Assembly (NCBI GenBank): GCA_017415455.1
Contig: JAFQGS010000049.1
Location: forward strand, 1-58,958
Direction: 5' to 3'
DNA length: 58,958 nucleotides
From: Prevotella sp.
GTDB lineage: Bacteria > Bacteroidota > Bacteroidia > Bacteroidales > Bacteroidaceae
Shown: positions 36,308 to 45,839 of the stretch, one piece after another
Position numbering within the stretch: the first letter of the stretch is position 1
Layout: the number at the start of each line of letters is the position of its first letter
Notes under the pieces: generated by a model
The model's database searches: none
What the model was told of the DNA's origin: nothing
The model's input: only the letters and a program-made list of their open reading frames with translations
Translations under genes and position numbers: made by a program

Positions 36308-37846
36308 ATGGAACAAGAATATAACAGCATCAACAAAAAGGATGACAGCCAGTTTGAACTCATAGCAAAGACATTCATGGGACTGGAGCCTGTGCTTGCA
36401 AAAGAGCTCACACAGATGGGCGCCGACAATGTGGAGATAGGCAGAAGAATGGTGTCGTTCACTGGAAACAAGGAACTGATGTACCGTGCGAACTTCCAGT
36501 TGCACACGGCAATAAAGATTCTCAAGCCTATAAAGCACTTCAAAGCGCAGAGCGCTGATGACGTATACAACAGAATTATGGAGATAGACTGGAGCTATTA
36601 TCTTGACAACGACAAGACATTTGCTGTTGATTCTGTGGTATTCTCAGAAGAGTTCAGACATTCAAAGTTCGTGGCATACAAGGTGAAAGACGCCATCGTT
36701 GACCAGTTCAGAGAGAAAACCGGCAAACGGCCAAACATCTCTGTGGCTAATCCAGACATAAGACTGCACATCCACATAGCAGAGGATAAATGCACATTGT
36801 CGCTCGACTCAAGTGGAGAGAGCCTGCACAGACGAGGCTACAGACAAGAATCGGTGGAGGCTCCGCTGAACGAAGTGCTTGCAGCTGGAATGATATTGAT
36901 GAGCGGCTGGAAGGGAGACACCGACTTCATCGACCCTATGTGCGGCTCGGGAACATTGCTCGTAGAGGCTGCCCTGATAGCAAGAAACATGGCGCCGGGA
37001 CTGTTCAGAAAGGAATATGCTTTTGAGAAATGGAACGATTTTGACAAAGACCTCTTTGATGACATATACAACGACGACTCGCAGGAGCGTGAGTTCAAGC
37101 ACAAGATTTACGGATATGACATTGACATGAAGGCCGTAAACACCGCAAGACTAAACGTGAAGGCAGCCGGACTGACCAGCGATATAATAATTGAGAATGC
37201 CGACTTCAAAGACTTCAAACAGCCTGAGAACAAGGCTATCATGATAACCAACCCTCCGTATGGCGAGAGAATATCAACGCCTGACTTGCTCGGAACATAC
37301 AAGATGATTGGCGAAACGCTGAAGAAACAGTTCAAGAACAACGAGGCATGGGTGCTTAGCTACCGTCAGGAATGTTTCGACCAGATTGGCCTTAAACCGT
37401 CAATCAAGATACCGGTTTACAACGGCTCACTTGAATGTGAGCTCAGAAAATACCAGATGTTTGAAGGAAGGCTAAGGGATTTCAGGGAAGAAGGTAACAT
37501 TCTTAAGACCGAAGAGGAGAAGCGCGCAATGGCTGAGAAGCACCGGTTCAAGAAGAACAGAGAGTTCAAGAAAAGGCTCGAGGAGGAGGAAGAGAATGAA
37601 GAGGGAGACATAAGAACATTCACTTTCCACCGTCATGACATTGATAGCTTTATGAAAAAAGACCGCGAGGGCAGAAACATGCGACGCAACCGTGAAGACC
37701 GCGAGGGAAAAGGCTACCGCAGAAATGACAAAGAGAGCAGAGGCAAAGGCTTTGGAAAGTCATTCCGCAAGGATGATGACAGACAGGGAAAAGGCAGAAG
37801 AGACTCTGGAAACAAATACAAACGCTTCAGCAAGAACAATGAATAG
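36308..37846 (+). CDS. THUMP-domain class I rRNA methyltransferase (RlmL-like)
   Basis: 512 residues. An N-terminal THUMP/ferredoxin-like RNA-binding part (about 15-175) precedes a Rossmann methyltransferase domain with DFIDPMCGSGTLLVEAALIA (SAM motif I) and the catalytic TNPPYGER motif. It resembles the N-terminal half of RlmL, which methylates G2445 of 23S rRNA. After about 410 the protein becomes a highly basic Arg/Lys/Gly/Asp low-complexity tail of about 100 residues (NREDREGKGYRRNDKESRGK), probably RNA-binding. It overlaps the next gene by 8 bases. Confidence 0.88.
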   Translation: MEQEYNSINKKDDSQFELIAKTFMGLEPVLAKELTQMGADNVEIGRRMVSFTGNKELMYRANFQLHTAIKILKPIKHFKAQSADDVYNRIMEIDWSYYLDNDKTFAVDSVVFSEEFRHSKFVAYKVKDAIVDQFREKTGKRPNISVANPDIRLHIHIAEDKCTLSLDSSGESLHRRGYRQESVEAPLNEVLAAGMILMSGWKGDTDFIDPMCGSGTLLVEAALIARNMAPGLFRKEYAFEKWNDFDKDLFDDIYNDDSQEREFKHKIYGYDIDMKAVNTARLNVKAAGLTSDIIIENADFKDFKQPENKAIMITNPPYGERISTPDLLGTYKMIGETLKKQFKNNEAWVLSYRQECFDQIGLKPSIKIPVYNGSLECELRKYQMFEGRLRDFREEGNILKTEEEKRAMAEKHRFKKNREFKKRLEEEEENEEGDIRTFTFHRHDIDSFMKKDREGRNMRRNREDREGKGYRRNDKESRGKGFGKSFRKDDDRQGKGRRDSGNKYKRFSKNNE

Positions 37847-40040
37847 AATATCTGATATCAGGATTATCGCATCCTTTTTAATAATGTTTGCGTTCTCTAC
37901 AGCAATGGCACAGGACAAGAAGTTCACCCTGGACGACCTCAATTATGGTGGTAACAACTATCATAACATGACCCCCAAGAACCGCTATGCGACATGGTGG
38001 GGCGACATTCTTGTGAGAACAGACGCAGAGGAATGTATGACTGTTGACAAGAAGAATGGCAAGGAAACTATGCTGTTCAGTATTGATGACATTAACAAAT
38101 GGGCTGCTACTGACGAAAAGACGAAGATAAGAAGCTTGTTCGGAGCAAAGTTCCCCTACTCAGAAAAGCCATTGGTGCTTGTAAGAAACAGAGCCGAGCG
38201 TATGCTCATTGACTTCAAAGCAAAAAAGGTTGTATGGCGACAGACCTGCGAGAATGAGACATCTGCAGACTGGAACGAGGTTTCAAGAAACGTTGCCTTT
38301 GTAAAAGACTACAACTTATACGTGACCGATGACAATGGTGATACTCACCAACTGACTAACGATGGCTCACGTGACATTGTCTATGGACAAAGTGTTCATC
38401 GCGACGAATTTGGCATTTTCAAAGGAACATTCTGGAGTAACAACGGTAAGAACCTAGCATTCTACCGTATGGATCAGAGTATGGTTGCAGACTATCCGCT
38501 GGTTAACATTGACACACGCATTGCCACAGAAGAGCCAGAGAAATACCCTATGGCAGGAGAGACAAGCCATGAAGTGTCAATCGGTATATATAACACCGTT
38601 ACGAAGGAGACGACATACTTGGAGACAGGCGACCCTAAAGACCGCTATTTTACGAACATAACATGGAGCCCGGACAACAAAACCCTGTATCTGATAGAGG
38701 TAAACCGAGACCAGACAGACATGTCGCTTGACGCATACTCCGCACTCACCGGCAAGAAGATAAAATCACTATACAAGGAGCATCACGACAAGTATGTACA
38801 GCCGACAACACCTATAACATTCCTTCCTTGGGACGAGAACAAGTTCATTCTGCAAAGCCAACGCGACGGATTTAACCATCTTTACCTGTTCGACACAGAG
38901 GGGAATGAGATAAAACAACTGACAAGTGGCGAATGGGTTGTCATAGACCTGATGGGCTTCAACTTAAAGAACAAAAGCGCGATAATATTGTCAACAGAGG
39001 CAAGTCCGATACAGAACAACATCTATACCGTAAACATCAAGACCGGCAAACGCACGCTGATGGACAACGGTAAGGGATGTCATGCTAACACTTACGATAA
39101 TGGCGGGCATCGCACTCCTGCCGTAAGCAATAGCGGAAGTTATATAATGGACAATTACACGGAGCCTGAGGTGCCGAGAAAAATAGACATAATAAACACT
39201 AACACGGCAAAAGTCACAAACTGGTTTACCGCAGACAATCCTTGGGAAGGATATGCAGTGCCGGAGTTTAGCTGCGGAACAATAAAGAGCGTAGACGGCA
39301 CTACCGACCTGTTTTATCGTATGGTAAAGCCTGCAGACTTTGACAATACCAAGAAATATCCTGCCATTGTGTATGTATACGGAGGACCTAACGTACGTAA
39401 TGTAGAGGCACGATGGAATTACTGGAGCCGTGGCTGGGAGACTTATATGTCGCAGAAAGGTTACGTTTTATTCATCCTTGACAACAGAGGCTCATCCGAC
39501 AGAGGACGCGACTTTGAGCAGGCTACATTCAGAAAACTGGGAGTTGAGGAGATGAAAGACCAGATAAAAGGAGTGGAATATCTAAAATCCCTCAACTACA
39601 TTGACAGCACACGCCTTGGTGTTCACGGATGGAGCTATGGCGGCTTCATGACAACATCGCTTATGACAACATATCCAGATGTGTTCAAGGTTGGCGTTGC
39701 AGGTGGTCCGGTTATTGACTGGAAATTCTACGAGGTGATGTATGGTGAGCGCTATATGGACACTCCGCAGAACAATCCTGACGGCTACAAGCAGACAAGT
39801 CTTATAAACAAGGCAAAGAATCTGAAGGGCAAATTACAGATAATAACAGGTATGAACGACCCTGTTGTGGTTCCTCAGCACTGCCTTTCGTTCATAAAAG
39901 CCTGCATAGAGGCAGGCACTCAGCCTGACTTCTTCGTATATCCGGGAGAGCCGCATAACATGAGAGGCAAGCAAAGTGTTCATCTGCACGAAAGGATTAC
40001 ACAATATTTCGAGGACTATCTGAAAGGAAAAAGTGAATAA
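37839..40040 (+). CDS. Dipeptidyl peptidase IV-like S9 serine peptidase
   Basis: 733 residues with a signal peptide (MNRISDIRIIASFLIMFAFSTAMAQ is about 25 long and hydrophobic), an N-terminal eight-bladed propeller (DPPIV_N), and a C-terminal α/β hydrolase. The catalytic triad is S599 in GWSYGG, D674 in GMNDPV and H706 in GEPHNM. It would remove X-Pro or X-Ala dipeptides in the periplasm. The frame is open back to 37692, but that region is the basic tail of the methyltransferase, so the ATG at 37839 is chosen for its signal peptide. Confidence 0.9.
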   Translation: MNRISDIRIIASFLIMFAFSTAMAQDKKFTLDDLNYGGNNYHNMTPKNRYATWWGDILVRTDAEECMTVDKKNGKETMLFSIDDINKWAATDEKTKIRSLFGAKFPYSEKPLVLVRNRAERMLIDFKAKKVVWRQTCENETSADWNEVSRNVAFVKDYNLYVTDDNGDTHQLTNDGSRDIVYGQSVHRDEFGIFKGTFWSNNGKNLAFYRMDQSMVADYPLVNIDTRIATEEPEKYPMAGETSHEVSIGIYNTVTKETTYLETGDPKDRYFTNITWSPDNKTLYLIEVNRDQTDMSLDAYSALTGKKIKSLYKEHHDKYVQPTTPITFLPWDENKFILQSQRDGFNHLYLFDTEGNEIKQLTSGEWVVIDLMGFNLKNKSAIILSTEASPIQNNIYTVNIKTGKRTLMDNGKGCHANTYDNGGHRTPAVSNSGSYIMDNYTEPEVPRKIDIINTNTAKVTNWFTADNPWEGYAVPEFSCGTIKSVDGTTDLFYRMVKPADFDNTKKYPAIVYVYGGPNVRNVEARWNYWSRGWETYMSQKGYVLFILDNRGSSDRGRDFEQATFRKLGVEEMKDQIKGVEYLKSLNYIDSTRLGVHGWSYGGFMTTSLMTTYPDVFKVGVAGGPVIDWKFYEVMYGERYMDTPQNNPDGYKQTSLINKAKNLKGKLQIITGMNDPVVVPQHCLSFIKACIEAGTQPDFFVYPGEPHNMRGKQSVHLHERITQYFEDYLKGKSE

Positions 40041-40191
40041 CAATCAGCAAGAAAACCCATAAGGCATATGATTTTCACGAGACCTACGAGCCCCATGAGG
40101 CCTATAGGTTCCCCAAAAAACAACAAGCCCAGGGAACTCCTACTGAAAGAAAAGAAGATTAAGAATTAAAAGCAAAAATTTAGCATATATT

Positions 40192-41460
40192 ATGAAAATA
40201 TTATTATTAGGCAGTGGCGGTCGTGAACATGCAATGGCATGGAAGATTGCACAGAGCGCAAAAGTTGAGAAATTGTATATCGCACCGGGCAACGCCGGAA
40301 CATCAGACTCAGGCGAGAATGTGAATATTAAGGCAGATGACTTCGAGGCATTGAAGGACTTTGTAGTTGAGAAGAATATAGACATGGTCGTTGTTGGACC
40401 AGAAGACCCACTGGTGAAGGGCATCTACGATAATTTCAAGAATGATGAACGCACATCACGCATACCTGTAATCGGTCCGTCAAAGCAGGGAGCCGTACTT
40501 GAGGGAAGTAAGGATTTTGCCAAGAGTTTCATGCAAAGACATAATATTCCAACAGCAAAATACCGCACGTTTAATGGCACAAACATAGAAGAAGGACTCA
40601 AATTCTTAGAGACGCTGAGCGCACCTTATGTACTGAAAGCTGACGGATTGTGCGCCGGTAAGGGTGTTCTCATCCTTCCAACACTTGATGAAGCGAAGAA
40701 GGAATTCAAGGAAATGCTTGGCGGTATGTTTGGAAATGCGTCTGCCAATGTTGTCATTGAGGAATTCCTTAGCGGTATAGAATGCTCTGTCTTTGTTCTG
40801 ACAGACGGTAAGAACTACAAGATTCTGCCAGAGGCGAAGGATTACAAGCGCATCGGTGAGGGAGATACCGGTCTGAACACAGGCGGCATGGGTAGTGTTA
40901 CTCCTGTGCCATTCGCTACCGAGGAATGGATGAAAAAGGTTGAGGACCGCATCATACGTCCTACCGTTAACGGACTGGCAGAAGAGGGTATCGACTACAA
41001 AGGATTCATATTCTTCGGCCTTATAAACGTTCAGGGCGAGCCAATGGTTATTGAATACAACTGCCGTATGGGTGACCCTGAGACCGAAAGTGTAATGCTT
41101 CGAATAAAGAGCGACCTTGTAGATTTGCTGGAAGGCGTTGCAGAAGGCAACCTTGACAAGCGCGAGATTGTATTTGATGAGCGTGCTGCCGTTTGCGTAA
41201 TGCTTGTCAGCGGAGGCTATCCACAGGAATATGTTAAGGGCTATCCTATCACAGGAATAGAGAATATAGAGGGAAGCATCGTATTCCATAGCGGCACAGC
41301 CATGAAGGACGGCCAGACAGTTACTGCCGGAGGACGTGTGATTGCAGTAAGCTCTTACGGTCAGAACAAGGAGGAAGCCCTGATGAAATCATTCAAAGAG
41401 GCACAGAAGATTCTGTTCACCGACAAATATTTCCGCAGCGATATAGGTAAGGATCTATAA
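40192..41460 (+). CDS. purD: Phosphoribosylamine--glycine ligase
   Basis: A 422-residue ATP-grasp enzyme making glycinamide ribonucleotide in purine synthesis. Hallmarks are the N-terminal [34 protein letters not shown], the ATP-grasp segment [16 protein letters not shown], and the ENGDPE-type site seen as [15 protein letters not shown]. Its stop codon overlaps the following start (TAATG). Confidence 0.96.
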   Translation: MKILLLGSGGREHAMAWKIAQSAKVEKLYIAPGNAGTSDSGENVNIKADDFEALKDFVVEKNIDMVVVGPEDPLVKGIYDNFKNDERTSRIPVIGPSKQGAVLEGSKDFAKSFMQRHNIPTAKYRTFNGTNIEEGLKFLETLSAPYVLKADGLCAGKGVLILPTLDEAKKEFKEMLGGMFGNASANVVIEEFLSGIECSVFVLTDGKNYKILPEAKDYKRIGEGDTGLNTGGMGSVTPVPFATEEWMKKVEDRIIRPTVNGLAEEGIDYKGFIFFGLINVQGEPMVIEYNCRMGDPETESVMLRIKSDLVDLLEGVAEGNLDKREIVFDERAAVCVMLVSGGYPQEYVKGYPITGIENIEGSIVFHSGTAMKDGQTVTAGGRVIAVSSYGQNKEEALMKSFKEAQKILFTDKYFRSDIGKDL

Positions 41461-42410
41461 TGTACACAAAGAGGAGACAGAATAAGATTGCGGGCAGTAG
41501 GTTTGCATTGCCCGTAACAGGCTGCATAGCATTGGGAATATGGCTTATTGCCATGTTCCTTAATCCTATGCAGACGATGACCAACAGCAGCATATGGACC
41601 TCGTCCGTTTTATTTGCCATCTCCACTTATCTTATCATACTCCTGAACAACTATAATGCCCTTATCAGGACATATAGCCGTATGGTGTCATGCTCATTCA
41701 TCATCATCGGATGTATGTGCGCGCCACTTTTCACATCGCACACACCATACATTGTACAACTGTGCCTCATCGCTTTCTATCTGATATTATTCAGCTGCTA
41801 TCAGGACAAGCGCTCTCCCGGGAAGGTGTTCTACGCATTCTTATTCATAGGCATTGCCAGTTACTTCTTCCCACAGATATTATACTTTGTCCCATTTGTA
41901 TGGATAATGATGACATTCAACCTGATGACATTCAGCAGCAGGATATTCTGGGCATCCCTGTGCGGTATCGCCCTGCCCTACTGGTTTATGCTGTCCTACT
42001 GTATCTTCACAGGCAAAAAGGAACTTATACAGAGCCATTTCACAAGACTCACAGAGTTTGAGATTCCTGTAAATCTTGACAACATATCAACCCATCAGGC
42101 CATTACGTTTGCATTCATCCTTATTCTTACCATTACAGGAATCATTCATTTCCTGAACAACAGTTTCCAGGACAAGATTCGCACACGTATGCTCTATGAG
42201 ATATTCATTACCATGAGCATTCTTTGCAATGTGTTCATTATCTTACAACCACAACATTACGACATGCTGTTAGCCATACAGGCGGTGAACACCTCTGCCC
42301 TGATTGCACATTTCATAGCGCTTACACACACACGCATCACAAACATATCATTCCATATTATAGTAATCATCAGTTTCCTGCTAATAGCCTATAATATATG
42401 GATGCCATAA
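41460..42410 (+). CDS. Polytopic membrane protein of unknown function
   Basis: 316 residues with about eight to ten hydrophobic segments (for example PVTGCIALGIWLIAMFLNP, FIIIGCMCAPLF, LCLIAFYLILFSCY, MNTSALIAHFIAL-like C-terminal helices). No recognisable catalytic motif. The start overlaps the purD stop by one base, and the end overlaps the next gene by 13 bases, so the three genes are translated together. I do not recognise the family; similar proteins sit beside purD in other Prevotella as far as I recall. Confidence 0.65.
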   Translation: MYTKRRQNKIAGSRFALPVTGCIALGIWLIAMFLNPMQTMTNSSIWTSSVLFAISTYLIILLNNYNALIRTYSRMVSCSFIIIGCMCAPLFTSHTPYIVQLCLIAFYLILFSCYQDKRSPGKVFYAFLFIGIASYFFPQILYFVPFVWIMMTFNLMTFSSRIFWASLCGIALPYWFMLSYCIFTGKKELIQSHFTRLTEFEIPVNLDNISTHQAITFAFILILTITGIIHFLNNSFQDKIRTRMLYEIFITMSILCNVFIILQPQHYDMLLAIQAVNTSALIAHFIALTHTRITNISFHIIVIISFLLIAYNIWMP

Positions 42411-42859
42411 TCGAACTTCTCACAACCTACGGCTATATGGGCATGCTCATAGCCGCATTCCTGGCTGGAAGTTTCTTCCCTTTCAGCAGCGAGGCTATCA
42501 TGTTAGCACTCCTTGCCACCGGTTTAGACTCATGGGGACTCATCATTTACGGCACCATAGGCAACATCCTGGGCAGCCTTTTCAACTACTGGATAGGCCG
42601 GATGGGGCGTCTTGACTGGATAGAGAAGTATCTCCATGTGAAAAAGAAAGATATAGACAAAGCACAACGTTTCATGGCCGGACATGGCGCCTGGATGGGA
42701 TTCTTCGCCTTCCTGCCGCTACTCGGCACCGCCATAACCATCGTTCTCGGTCTCATGCGCGCCAATTTCCTTATTACGATAATAAGTATTTCCATTGGCA
42801 AGTTCCTGAGATATCTTCTACTTATATACGGCATAGAGAGCATAACAAGCATTTTCTAA
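42398..42859 (+). CDS. YqaA/DedA-family small membrane protein
   Basis: 153 residues with about four membrane segments. The N-terminal GYMGMLIAAFLAGSFFPFSSEAIMLALL and the mid-region GNILGSLFNYWIGRMG are typical of the YqaA branch of the DedA/SNARE-associated superfamily, thought to move lipids or help maintain membrane charge. A conserved-looking arginine follows in LMRANFLITIISISIGKFLRY. It overlaps the preceding membrane protein gene. Confidence 0.85.
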   Translation: MDAIIELLTTYGYMGMLIAAFLAGSFFPFSSEAIMLALLATGLDSWGLIIYGTIGNILGSLFNYWIGRMGRLDWIEKYLHVKKKDIDKAQRFMAGHGAWMGFFAFLPLLGTAITIVLGLMRANFLITIISISIGKFLRYLLLIYGIESITSIF

Positions 42860-42912
42860 GCCCAGAAGCAGCTGAACCACAACGCAGGTGCGGGTTAAAA
42901 AAAACGTGTGTT

Positions 42913-42945
42913 TTTGCATTTTTTAATATAAATATAGTACATTTG
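42913..42945 (+). promoter_or_regulatory. Promoter of the 43005 nucleotidyltransferase gene
   Basis: TTTG (42913-42916) and TACATTTG (42938-42945) are 21 bases apart, a good -33/-7 match. Confidence 0.7.
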
Positions 42946-43004
42946 CATACAGTTTGGCATTAATTAGTGCCACAGAACAGAGGAAATTTTAAATACAGAT
43001 ATTT

Positions 43005-43916
43005 ATGAAACCTACATTATTGTTATTGGCAGCAGGCATGGGTAGCCGTTATGGCGGTTTGAAACAGCTTGACGGACTGGGCCCCAACGGTGAGACAATC
43101 ATGGACTATTCCATCTATGACGCCATAAAAGCCGGCTTCGGAAAGATTGTGTTCATCATAAGAAAAGACTTTGAGGAAGAGTTCCGCACAAAGATACTCA
43201 GCAAATACGAAGGTCACATACCAGCAGAGTTGTGCTTCCAGAGCCTTGATGCGCTGCCAGAAGGATTCACTTGTCCTGCAGAGCGTGTTAAGCCATGGGG
43301 TACCAATCACGCGGTGCTGATGGCAAAGGATATCGTAAAAGAGCCTTTCTGCGTTATCAACTGTGACGACTTCTACAACCGCGACGCATTCATGGTGATG
43401 GGCAAATTCCTTGCAGAACTGCCTGAAGGATGCACCGACACCTACTCTATGGTAGGCTATCGCGTAGGCAACACACTGTCAGAGAACGGCACCGTGGCAC
43501 GCGGCGTATGCTCAAAAGACGAGAACGGCAATCTCACAACTGTTGTTGAGCGCACAGAGATTATGCGCATAGACGGCAAGGTGTCTTACAAGGACGAGCA
43601 AGGAGAATGGGTTGCAATAGAGGACAACACACCTGTGTCAATGAACGTATGGGGCTTCACTCCTGACTACTTTGAGCACAGCGAGGAATATTTCAAGGAG
43701 TTCCTGGCTGATCCTAAGAACATGGAAAACCTCAAGGCTGAGTTTTTCATTCCGCTCATGGTAAACAAGCTTATCAATGAAGGAACATCCACCGTCAAGG
43801 TGTTAGACACCACAAGCAAGTGGTTTGGCGTTACTTATGCCGCCGACCGCGACGGTGTTGTTGAGAGAATCCAGCAACTCATAGATGAGGGTGTTTATCC
43901 AAAGGAATTATTTTAA
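43005..43916 (+). CDS. Sugar nucleotidyltransferase family protein
   Basis: 303 residues. The N-terminal NTP-binding loop LAAGMGSRYGGLKQLDGLGP has a GxGxRxG motif with K16 in place of the usual PK, and a metal-binding INCDDFYN follows. Similar Bacteroidales proteins are often annotated only as nucleotidyltransferase. It is monocistronic with its own promoter. The sugar and nucleotide are not determinable. It is distinct in sequence from the shorter enzyme at 23233. Confidence 0.8.
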   Translation: MKPTLLLLAAGMGSRYGGLKQLDGLGPNGETIMDYSIYDAIKAGFGKIVFIIRKDFEEEFRTKILSKYEGHIPAELCFQSLDALPEGFTCPAERVKPWGTNHAVLMAKDIVKEPFCVINCDDFYNRDAFMVMGKFLAELPEGCTDTYSMVGYRVGNTLSENGTVARGVCSKDENGNLTTVVERTEIMRIDGKVSYKDEQGEWVAIEDNTPVSMNVWGFTPDYFEHSEEYFKEFLADPKNMENLKAEFFIPLMVNKLINEGTSTVKVLDTTSKWFGVTYAADRDGVVERIQQLIDEGVYPKELF

Positions 43917-44034
43917 GTAAGCAGATGCTGCCCCTTACACTCTACTAACGGGACTGCAGCATACAAATAGGTATTATGGGAGTATGCGGGTATTATTTCT
44001 GTCCGCTTCTCCCATTTATTAATACAGAACAAAC

Positions 44035-45060
44035 ATGAACATAGACATTCTGACAAACGAGAAAGCCCAGCAGCTGCGCCAGATAATAGACCAGGCCAAC
44101 GGGATAGTAATCTGTTGCCATCAGAATCCTGACGGAGACGCCATAGGCTCAAGTCTTGGACTTTACGAGTATCTGCGCGACATCGGCAAGAACCCGTTGG
44201 TTATCGTTCCCGATGCCTTCCCCGACTTCCTGCATTGGATGCCTGGCACCGAGCGCATCATACGCTATGACAGGAAGAAGAACCTTGCCGATGAGTATAT
44301 CAGCAATGCCGACCTGATATTCTGCCTCGACTTCAACACGCTTCACCGCACGGGCGACATGGTGCAGGCTCTTACCGACGCCAGGGCCGACAGGGTGCTC
44401 ATCGACCATCATCTTGACCCGTCCATAAATGCTGTGATAGAGATAAGCCATACGGAGGCAAGCAGCACGAGCGAGCTGGTGTTCCGGCTCATCAATCAGC
44501 TGGGGGGCTTTGAGCGCATGACAAAGAAAGGAGCCGTGCCGCTCTATTGCGGAATGATGACAGACACCGGCGGCTTCACCTACAACTCCACCCGCCCAGA
44601 GATATTCCATATCATCAGTCTGATGCTGACAAAGGGCATCAACAAGGACAAGATATACCGCAATGTATATAACAACTACAGCGTGTGGCGTCTGCGCCTC
44701 GTGGGCTATGTGTTGCTTGAGAGGATGACCATCATGAAAGACGGCACTGCCTCATACTTCGTTATCACCAAAGAAGACCTCAAGGCCTTCAGATACAACA
44801 AGGGCGACGCCGAGGGACTTGTCAACATGCCGCTTCAGATTAAGGGCATGAGGCTCAGCATATCACTACGCGAGGACACCGAGAAGGAGAATCTTATATG
44901 GATAAGCCTACGCTCGGTTGACGACTTCCCATGCAACCTGATGGCAGAGAGATACTTCAACGGCGGAGGACATCTGAATGCCGCCGGCGGAAGACTATAC
45001 TGCAGCATCGGTGAGGCGGAGGAGTATGTGAGAAAGGCAATAACAGAGTTTGAATGGTAA
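44035..45060 (+). CDS. DHH-family phosphoesterase (NrnA-like oligoribonuclease / pAp phosphatase)
   Basis: 341 residues. The N-terminal DHH domain has CCHQNPDGDAIGSSLGL, the CLDFNTLHR metal site and the namesake LIDHHLDP. The C-terminal DHHA1 domain ends in GGGHLNAAGGR. NrnA-type enzymes degrade short RNA oligomers and pAp. In Bacteroidetes this gene precedes DUF4827 and glmM, as here. Confidence 0.88.
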   Translation: MNIDILTNEKAQQLRQIIDQANGIVICCHQNPDGDAIGSSLGLYEYLRDIGKNPLVIVPDAFPDFLHWMPGTERIIRYDRKKNLADEYISNADLIFCLDFNTLHRTGDMVQALTDARADRVLIDHHLDPSINAVIEISHTEASSTSELVFRLINQLGGFERMTKKGAVPLYCGMMTDTGGFTYNSTRPEIFHIISLMLTKGINKDKIYRNVYNNYSVWRLRLVGYVLLERMTIMKDGTASYFVITKEDLKAFRYNKGDAEGLVNMPLQIKGMRLSISLREDTEKENLIWISLRSVDDFPCNLMAERYFNGGGHLNAAGGRLYCSIGEAEEYVRKAITEFEW

Positions 45061-45163
45061 AAGCAACACCGCCACAACGGCAAATAACAGCGATAAGGCA
45101 TCTATTCACGTTAAAGTAGCATAATATACGATACCGTATTGATGTTTTTTATCATGTTTTTTG

Positions 45164-45171
45164 TAATTTTG
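45164..45171 (+). promoter_or_regulatory. -7 box upstream of the DUF4827 gene
   Basis: TAATTTTG matches TAnnTTTG. A TTG lies 22 bases upstream. The start codon is 28 bases downstream. Confidence 0.6.
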
Positions 45172-45199
45172 CCACAATATTTAATTATCAAACAAGCAA

Positions 45200-45838
45200 A
45201 TGAGAAAAGCAACATGTTTTTTTATCGCACTCCTCTCACTCTTCATTGCGACATCATGCGATGACACAGAGACCTACGCAGAGCAGAAGGATGAGGAGCG
45301 TAGCGCAATATCACGATTCATCAAGGATTCGGCCATAACAGTAATCAACGAGGCCAAGTTCAAGGAGCAGGGCTATAAGACCGATCTCAGCAAGAACGAG
45401 TATGTGCTGCTGAACAAGAGCGGTGTGTATATGCAGATTGTCCGTGAGGGATGCGGAGAGAAGATAAAGAACGGCGAGACAACAACCGTGCTTTGCCGCT
45501 TCTCGGAGAAGAACATCATGACAGACACCCTGCAGCTTACCAATGACGTATTGCAGTTTGCATCTATCGTCGATAAGATGAGCGTGACAAACAACAGCGG
45601 TACCTTCACCGGCTCGTTCATCTCCGGCGAGAGCATCATGGCTTCGTTCTACGGCAGCACCTCGGTGCCTGGCGGATGGCTCGTGCCGCTGACATACATC
45701 AAGGTGGGACGCCCAGAGAACGACGGAGACGAGATAGCGAAAGTGAAACTCATCGTGCCGCACACACAGGGTCACACATACGCGTCTTCGGGCGTATATC
45801 CATGCTATTATATCATAACATACGAAAGGGGAAGATAA
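45200..45838 (+). CDS. DUF4827 (FKBP-like) lipoprotein
   Basis: 212 residues with a lipoprotein signal ending FIATSC, followed by DDTETYAEQKDEER. The rest is a β-rich domain. The C-terminal part (VPGGWLVPLTYIKVGRP, HTYASSGVYPCYYIITYER) recalls FKBP-type peptidyl-prolyl isomerases. The arrangement one base before glmM is conserved in Bacteroidales and marks the DUF4827 family. Function unknown. Confidence 0.8.
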   Translation: MRKATCFFIALLSLFIATSCDDTETYAEQKDEERSAISRFIKDSAITVINEAKFKEQGYKTDLSKNEYVLLNKSGVYMQIVREGCGEKIKNGETTTVLCRFSEKNIMTDTLQLTNDVLQFASIVDKMSVTNNSGTFTGSFISGESIMASFYGSTSVPGGWLVPLTYIKVGRPENDGDEIAKVKLIVPHTQGHTYASSGVYPCYYIITYERGR

Positions 45839-45839
45839 T

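Noticed and set aside
37692-37838. Longer DPP-IV starting at 37692
   Set aside because: This stretch is the out-of-frame coding sequence of the methyltransferase's basic tail; the 37839 start has a signal peptide.
40060-40130. Short repeats of the CCTATAGG/CCCATGAGG type before purD
   Set aside because: Only about three imperfect 9-base units; too weak to call a repeat or regulatory element.
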